Of a stretch of DNA of 64,000 nucleotides, positions 58,368-64,000 are shown in pieces. The position numbers were made by a program, and so were the translations under genes. The stretch's first letter is position 1, and the number at the start of each line of letters is the position of its first letter. The DNA is from Astropecten irregularis (taxonomy: Eukaryota; Echinodermata; Asteroidea; Paxillosida; Astropectinidae), in assembly GCA_963971285.1 (NCBI GenBank), contig OZ020252.1:12499662-12563661 (forward strand). Reading direction: 5' to 3'. The notes under the pieces were generated by a model. It was not told where the DNA came from, searched no databases, and worked only from the letters and a program-made list of their open reading frames with translations.

Positions 58368-58744
58368 GAAGGTACAATGAGTTTTTACTCAGTCGATACA
58401 AACAGGATTAGAAGTGGTACTTAGTCCTGAGAAAGACAATTCATGTAATATGCAATATGCCCTGGGAACTACACTGTTAATACTATGACTTCTTCCTATA
58501 TCCATTACTATAAATGGTCAACACAGCTTTAGGTTATCATTGATAGAACATCCGTACCAAGATCTTCATGTAACTTGTCACAAATTAAGGATGACCAACC
58601 ATCTAGATTCATGATGGCAGTTTTGAACTGAGTGTTGAATAAACAGAGTTAGATATATGCCCTCTGTTATTTCCAGTGATTAGTACTTTGATGTTGTTTG
58701 TTTTTGTCTAACATCTTTTGTATAAAATATGAATTACACCCTGA

Positions 58745-58890
58745 GGCCGATTTCATGAAGCACTAAGATTGATCTTAAGTGTGAATGAATCCTGATTGCT
58801 AAGCAACATGTGATGTCACAATACAAATCACTATGGCGATACTGAGAACTCATCTTAAGATTAATCTGAATGCTTTGTGAAATCCAGCCC
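58745..58890. mobile_element. MITE with GGCCGATTTCATGAAGC ends
   Basis: The left end GGCCGATTTCATGAAGCA pairs imperfectly with TGCTTTGTGAAATCCAGCCC. An inner pair (AAGATTGATCTTAAG / CTTAAGATTAATCT) continues the stem. It lies within the presumed MAGUK 3' untranslated region. Confidence 0.75.
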
Positions 58891-59049
58891 AGGTCTCATT
58901 TTCTGCTGTGAGTGTTCCTTGGTTATCTTTATACATGTACATGTCAGTGATTAGTAAAACTTGATTATGCATTGTAGACATCCATGAGGCAGATGCTCAA
59001 TGTATAACAGCTGAGAAACAATGCTCATTGTACAATCATCTCTAACAGT

Positions 59050-59226
59050 CTATCTCATCCATGTACTAGGTATCCATTGAGGTTCATCTTGTAGCTTCCT
59101 AACATTACTCATCAATTGATTGTAGGCTTCTGGTAGGTAATCATTGACAATGACTTCATCAAAGTAATTCTTGTACAGTGATTCCATACGCATCCCAACT
59201 TGAATCATGTCCACCATTTCTTCATC
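59050..59226 (-). CDS. MAGUK last coding exon
   Basis: The exon follows CATTTTGTTTCAG in phase 0. It encodes DEEMVDMIQVGMRMESLYKN, YFDEVIVNDYL, PEAYNQLMSNVRKLQDEPQW and IPSTWMR, then TAG at 59052-59050. It contains the last helices of the guanylate-kinase fold and the conserved hydrophobic C-terminus of the p55 family. Confidence 0.92.
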   Translation of the reverse strand, partial: DEEMVDMIQVGMRMESLYKNYFDEVIVNDYLPEAYNQLMSNVRKLQDEPQWIPSTWMR

Positions 59227-62200
59227 CTGAAACAAAATGCAAGAGAGAAGGAACATAAGGGTGATATGTGTCTCATAATTATAGTATAAATATACATTGA
59301 TATATGTAGTATGTCTGTGCAAATGTAGCATTGGAGCCCCTTGTGTTAGCAGGATTCAATACCGACCATGTGAACACACTCAGGCTGGGCATTACATAGT
59401 CAACACATTTTGAAGTTTGACTTAGATCATATGAATGTATGAAATTAATACATGAAGTTGGACCTTGGACTAACATGTGCAGGCCTTGAGTGGATTTGCA
59501 GTGTATCTGTGACAAGGCATACAGATTTGAAGTAACCAGACCATTAACCAGTCCAAGTACAATAACAATCACACTCTATACAACTTGTATCATTTTCCCA
59601 TAGTGCAGACTAAACCATCAAATACTGCCTCAATCAGCAGCATCCATTTTGTCAATATTATCTTACTCATATTTCTATACAATTATCTGACCAAATCAAA
59701 GTCTTTAAAAGGAAAACAAACAACATTGACTGAAACAGGTTTCGAACCTGTGACCTGTGGAACACCTTGCCAGTGCTCTACCAACTGACCTACCCAGCCC
59801 TTTGACAGCAGTGTCCACAATTGTCAATCAACTTTGTTACTCAAAAGCCATGAAACCCTCATATACTGATAGTCATGTGAACAACGAAAAATTGACCGAA
59901 GAGGGATATGAACCAAACAAATAAAGATAATTGTCTATTAGGGAAACTGCCAACATAGGGCTGGATAACTCAGTTGGTAGAGCACCTGTACGGTATAACT
60001 TGGATCACTCACTGATAGGAATCAAGTCAATCCAGTCAATTTTTCTTTGTTCATTTTAAATGACTTAAAATTCTGTCAGTTTCCCTTGTGGTTATTTGAT
60101 GAGGACACATACTGATAGTTTCCTCTTCTGTTTTTTTTTTAGATAAATAGCAAGCAAACAAAGCTATTTGACAATTTGACACACCAATGACATAGGGCTT
60201 AATAGCTTAATAAATGATGTTTGTACTCCATTATAATGACCTAAATATTTCAGAGAGCTAAGATATTTGAAGCCTGCACTCCCTAAGATTGTTTGTGTTG
60301 ATTTATCTGTTCATGTCAGCTACATACAACAACTATCTTCAACAACTAGCAATATATACAACTCGCATCAGTCGCAGGTTTGAACTTGTTATAATGCGGT
60401 GCTTGTAATGTACATATAAGTACTGGAAATGAACTGGCACTTCTCAGACAAACTGCGTCATGATGATACATGCACTCTGCACTTTGGGTAGTAGGGAACA
60501 GTTAAACCCCAAATTGTACACATCTTTGCTCCCTGTGTTTCCAGTCAAGGATTCGGACAGTCTTCTTGAAGATTTTGTCTGAAACCTAAGTAAACAAGAC
60601 GGTATGTTGTGTAACAAAACAGTTGTTGTATGTTGTGCTGTATTACATGGGTTTCATACACACTCAGGTACCATACATCCCATCTAGATACCAAAACACA
60701 CTATACAATAACTGAATGTCCTGGATAGGTAATATGTCATACTCACTGTGAAGAGCCTATTAGCATTCTTATCCATGCCAAGTTTAGACTTATGAACCTG
60801 TCTAGTTTCTCTCAACACATCAAGGGGAGGGGGCCTGACATATATGACATATGGCTTCAAGTCACTTTCTCTCAGCATTTTCAGCGCCTGATCAAACAAA
60901 TAAAGACAATTGCAAGGTTGTTACAATGGCATGACAAACATCTACATCAACAGATTAATGTCAACTTCACAATCAAAAGCATGTTCATTGATAGCCTCAA
61001 TATATTATTTTAATAAGGTAACAACACAATCAAATTGTTCTGTCATTACTGCCCTTTGGAGAATGTATTTTCTTTATTGAGGCACTATTCTAATTTACAT
61101 TTACATATGTCATGAAATGTTTGCTAGCATTTTCTGTTATAAGGTTATAAGTGACTTTGTGCATGTTCGTATTGTGTTTGATTTTGAATACAGAAATCCA
61201 AATCAACTGGTGTATTTTGGTATAACGCAGATGATGACAGAGTGGAATATTTGAAAGCAATATTGGAACTCAGATGATGACAGAGGGGAATATTTGAAAG
61301 GAATATTGGAACTAAGATGATGACAGAGGGGAATATTTGAAAGCAATATTGGAACTCAGATGATGACAGAGGGGAATATTTGAAAGCAATATTGGAACTC
61401 AGATGATGACAGAGGGGAATATTTGAAAGGAATATTGGAACTAAGATGATGACAGAGGGGAATATTTGAAAGCAATATTGGAACTGAGATGATGACAGAG
61501 GGGAATATTTGAAAGCAATATTGGAACTCAGATGATGACAGAGGGGAATATTTGAAAGCAATATTGGAACTGAGATGATGACAGAGGGGAATATTTGAAA
61601 GCAATATTGGAACTCAGATGATGACAGAGGGGAATATTTGAAAGGAATATTGGAACTCAGATGATGACAGAGGGGAATATTTGAAAGCAATATTGGAACT
61701 CAGATGATGACAGAGGGGAATATTTGAAAGGAATATTGGAACTCAGATGATGACAGAGGGGAATATTTGAAAGGAATATTGGAACTCAGATGATGACAGA
61801 GGGGAATATTTGAAAGGAATATTGGAACTCAGATGATGACAGAGGGGAATATTTGAAAGCAATATTGGAACTCAGATGATGACAGAGGGGAATATTTGAA
61901 AGGAATATTGGAACTCAGATGATGACAGAGGGGAATATTTGAAAGGAATATTGGAACTCAGATGATGACAGAGGGGAATATTTGAAAGGAATATTGGAAC
62001 TCAGATGATGACAGAGGGGAATATTTGAAAGCAATATTGGAACTCAGATGATGACAGAGGGGAATATTTGAAAGGAATATTGGAACTCAGATGATGACAG
62101 AGGGGAATATTTGAAAGCAATATTGGAACTCAGATGATGACAGAGTGGAATATTTGAAAGGAATATTGGAACTAAGATCAAATCAAATACAGAGTTATCA

Positions 62201-64000
62201 CACAGAAACCGGACAATCTTGCTCTTGGTCAATGTCAATACACCGAACCAGTAAGCTCCGCCCCATTTTTCATTGACCAATCACAGCTGCAAAGATCTTA
62301 TCACCATTTGCAGCAGCCATTTTGGTGATCTCATGCTAGCGATACGCAGTATTGATTACAGCGGTATTTACGTTTACGTACTGGAAAACAAAATAAATAC
62401 TGTCCTCTCCAAGTGCAACACAACTTCACGAGTACAGTACAGTATCTTTCTGCTACAAATTGATGGTGTTTATATTTTCATTGTAATTCTGACTCTTGAT
62501 GCCCTAGCAAGAGAGGAAATGTACATTTTTGGCATTTTCCAAAACCAAAGTCCAACAGAGAGAAGTGTTTCTGAATTATGGTTGAAGGCATGCAATGCGT
62601 GCGTGTGGTGGGTGATCACGATGCGTGACACACGTGTGCGCGCCGTTGCTCTGGTGGGCGTGGCCTACTGGATCGGTGTATGATGTGCTATGTATATATA
62701 TACCTCAGAGATGCAACTGACCTATGCCAAAAAAAATCGGAAAATGACCGCGAGTATGAATATTTTGTGCGCTGCGCCGCGGCGCGCGTGTAGACATACG
62801 GCACAACCCAAGGGAATGAATGTACACGCTGTGCAGTCGGCTAGGATATGGAGACGAAAGTTTATCGATATTCACTGGTCTTTCACAATTATGATGAGTT
62901 GCAGCATGAGTTACATTTTACTCAAGAATTACGAACATACGTGACAAACTTTTCAGCCCTAGAACTAAGGCAGCGTCCTACCTGGCATGCCTGGCAAACG
63001 AAGTTTTCTTACGTGGTAGGCCCATGATAATAGAGGAAGGAAGGCCTGACGTTGCGTTAGGCCTAAAACTTAACTTCCTTTTCAAGCTGTTTCTTCATTG
63101 TAATTTGCCTTTGACATCTTTTAAGATACCACAAAGATCATTTTTTTTCTGTCGACAATTAGATGTTGCATTCTGTAAATGTATAGGCCTGTTGATTTGA
63201 TACGAATGAAAAGTGACAGCGCGAAGGAATCAGCAGCATAAATCCCACGTGCACGAAACAACATACAGCTGTAGGCCTACACAGGTAAACATGTGCTGTT
63301 ATGTGCATGCATTCGTTGTGTGCATTGCATCGAGCGAGCCCATGAGATCACGCACTATTGGTCATTTACTTGTGTCAAAGGTCAATATATAAACATATTT
63401 CCAGTCACTGACGGCACCACACAACACAGGCCTTCATATTTCATACCGCAATTACACTGTACGACTGACGTTAACACTGGAATGGCGACTACGCGCGAGA
63501 TTTAATACTCATTCGTGCAGTGCAGGTCGTGTATATAGTTTGGTTCCGATCTTTAGTTTTTTTTAAAATAAATTGTACAATTCAAAGCATTTTACGAGAG
63601 TAGCCTGATGCTGAACAAAATCGGAAATGGTGTGGAAAATAGAAAAAAGTCGGATTTCCGATTAAAATCGGAAAAGTTGCATCTCTGATATTACCTATTC
63701 CATTTTTCAGAATAGCTATACATGTGCGGTTACTGTAATGGGTCTTAATGTTGGAACATTGATACTGTTACTAATCAAGGAACATCTCTTACACTAATAT
63801 TAATCATGCATCATATCTTACCTGTGGATGTACATTGACGATGCAGACTTTACCAGCCTTAGATACTCGTTTGATAGTCTCTATGCTAGTCCCATACAAG
63901 TTGCCTTTATACTCTCCATGTTCAATGAATCGATTGTCATGTATTGCTTCTTCCATGATAGCTCTATCTAAGTAGAAATACTCCTTACCATCCTCCTCAG
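59050..64000 (-). CDS. p55/MPP-family MAGUK, 3' part (PALS1/MPP5- or Stardust-like), introns included
   Basis: Three minus-strand exons (64000-63822, 60887-60747, 59226-59050) join in phase 0 into 164 codons that cover much of the guanylate-kinase-like domain to the stop. Motifs: RFIEHGEYKGNLYGTSIETI, GKVCIVNVHPQ, LRESDLKPYVIYVRPPPLDV, FTDEEM, YFDEVIVND and the C-terminus EPQWIPSTWMR. In this family the domain is catalytically inactive and binds partners; the protein is a cytoplasmic scaffold at cell junctions. The tail resembles PALS1 (EPQWVPSTWLR, from memory). PDZ, SH3 and L27 domains would lie beyond 64000. Another MPP subfamily cannot be excluded. Confidence 0.88.
59725..59800 (-). mobile_element. 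tRNA-like SINE head
   Basis: On the minus strand: GGGCTGGGTAGGTCAGTTGG (A box) and CACAGGTTCGAAACCTGT (B box and T arm). The D and T arms are tRNA-like, but the acceptor ends do not pair and the anticodon arm is not canonical, so this is a SINE or tRNA pseudogene rather than a functional tRNA gene. Confidence 0.75.
59879..60103. mobile_element. Inverted SINE pair, decayed
   Basis: A minus-strand fragment (GAACAACGAAAAATTGACCG) is followed by a plus-strand copy starting GGGCTGGATAACTCAGTTGG and ending with the complete family tail (CAGTCAATTTTTCTTTGTTC, then CAGTTTCCCTTGTGGTTATT and TGATGA). The B box is eroded. Confidence 0.75.
60747..60887 (-). CDS. MAGUK coding exon (guanylate-kinase-like domain, middle)
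   Basis: The exon follows TTTGTTTGATCAG and ends ACA|GTGAGT, phase 0 at both ends, 47 codons. It encodes ALKMLRESDLKPYVIYVRPP, PLDVLRETRQVHKSK and DKNANRLFT. The SDLKPY and PPPLDVLR segments are typical of p55-type MAGUKs. Confidence 0.92.
61233..62175. repeat. Minisatellite of about 22 units, period 43 bp
   Basis: The unit is GATGATGACAGAGGGGAATA followed by TTTGAAAGSAATATTGGAAC and TCA. It is very homogeneous; the main variable sites are GCAATATT/GGAATATT and CTCAG/CTAAG/CTGAG. The first and last units have GAGTGGAA in place of GAGGGGAA. Both strands carry stop-free frames that are products of the repeat. Confidence 0.97.
62706..63687. mobile_element. 1-kb element with CAGAGATGCAACT inverted ends
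   Basis: CAGAGATGCAACT at 62706 faces AGTTGCATCTCTG ending at 63687. Next to both ends are AATCGGAAAA-type segments in inverted orientation. The flanks TATACCT and ATATTACCT may be a diverged target duplication of about eight bases, as expected for hAT elements. No transposase frame is seen. Confidence 0.7.
63822..64000 (-). CDS. MAGUK coding exon cut by the window edge
   Basis: The exon ends CCACAG|GTAAGA at 63822, phase 0; its 5' side lies beyond the window. It encodes EEDGKEYFYLDRAIMEEAIH, DNRFIEHGEYKGNLYGTSIE and TIKRVSKAGKVCIVNVHPQ. GEYKGNLYGTS is the conserved GMP-binding-loop region of guanylate-kinase-like domains in MAGUKs. Confidence 0.92.

Larger units (their letters stand above)
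59227..60746 (-). other. MAGUK intron with SINE copies
   Basis: A GT-AG intron of 1.5 kb (donor GTGAGT). It holds tRNA-derived SINE sequences at 59725-59800 and 59879-60103. No exon recognised. Confidence 0.8.
60888..63821 (-). other. MAGUK intron with minisatellite and TIR element
   Basis: A GT-AG intron of 2.9 kb. It holds the 43-bp minisatellite (61233-62175) and a TIR element (62706-63687). Between them, 62240-62340 has a GCTCCGCCCC, a CCAATCA and a CAGCCATTTTGG motif close together; these could be promoter elements, but nothing transcribed is evident. Confidence 0.75.

Noticed and set aside
59725..59800. tRNA gene
   Set aside because: A and B boxes are good but the acceptor stem does not pair and the anticodon arm is abnormal; related sequences with a shared tail occur many times, so it is a tRNA-derived SINE.
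61145..62280. Minus-strand frames of up to 181 codons with repeated NIPLCHHLSS
   Set aside because: They are translations of the 43-bp minisatellite, with no start context, homology or codon bias to support a protein.
62273..62683. 136-codon plus-strand frame in the MAGUK intron
   Set aside because: It has no recognisable domain, and its end is a GT/GC-rich low-complexity stretch; kept only as context for the promoter-like cluster.

Overview
This is metazoan DNA: an AT-rich intron-bearing genome carrying parts of three conserved animal genes, with GT-AG introns of 1.5 to 10.6 kb, tRNA-derived SINEs, many foldback/MITE elements, two minisatellites and a 200-base assembly gap. The gene content (Wnt1, Wnt6, a p55-type MAGUK) and the frequent short palindromes TAGGCCTA and TACATGTA suggest a marine invertebrate deuterostome, perhaps a hemichordate or echinoderm. 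The species cannot be fixed from the sequence alone.

Layout. 1-4260: upstream of Wnt1, full of MITEs and a large hairpin, with a possible CCAAT/TATA promoter near 3300-3360. 4261-25686 (+): a complete four-exon Wnt1 gene (389 codons after joining). Its 10.6-kb second intron contains an intronless same-strand ORF (17343-19835, 830 aa) that looks like a ROCO-family GTPase with a block of about 385 residues and eight to nine membrane spans inserted inside the GTPase domain. Its third intron holds a 1.5-kb minisatellite of 40-bp units. 25687-34708: about 9 kb between the convergent Wnt 3' ends, with foldback elements and SINEs only. 34709-51522 (-): a complete four-exon Wnt6 gene (357 codons after joining), with many MITEs, a 1.2-kb foldback element and a possible Penelope-like/hammerhead-like remnant in its introns. 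51523-58361: upstream of Wnt6, no gene recognised. 58362-64000 (-): the last three coding exons of a p55/MPP-type MAGUK, resembling PALS1 (MPP5)/Stardust, encoding much of the guanylate-kinase-like domain and the C-terminus; the rest lies beyond the window. A 43-bp minisatellite and a 1-kb inverted-repeat element lie in its intron.

Biology. Wnt1 and Wnt6 belong to an ancient animal Wnt cluster and encode secreted, lipid-modified ligands for Frizzled/LRP receptors. The MAGUK is probably an apical-polarity or junction scaffold and need not act with the Wnts. The most unusual item is the membrane-inserted ROCO-like ORF nested in Wnt1.
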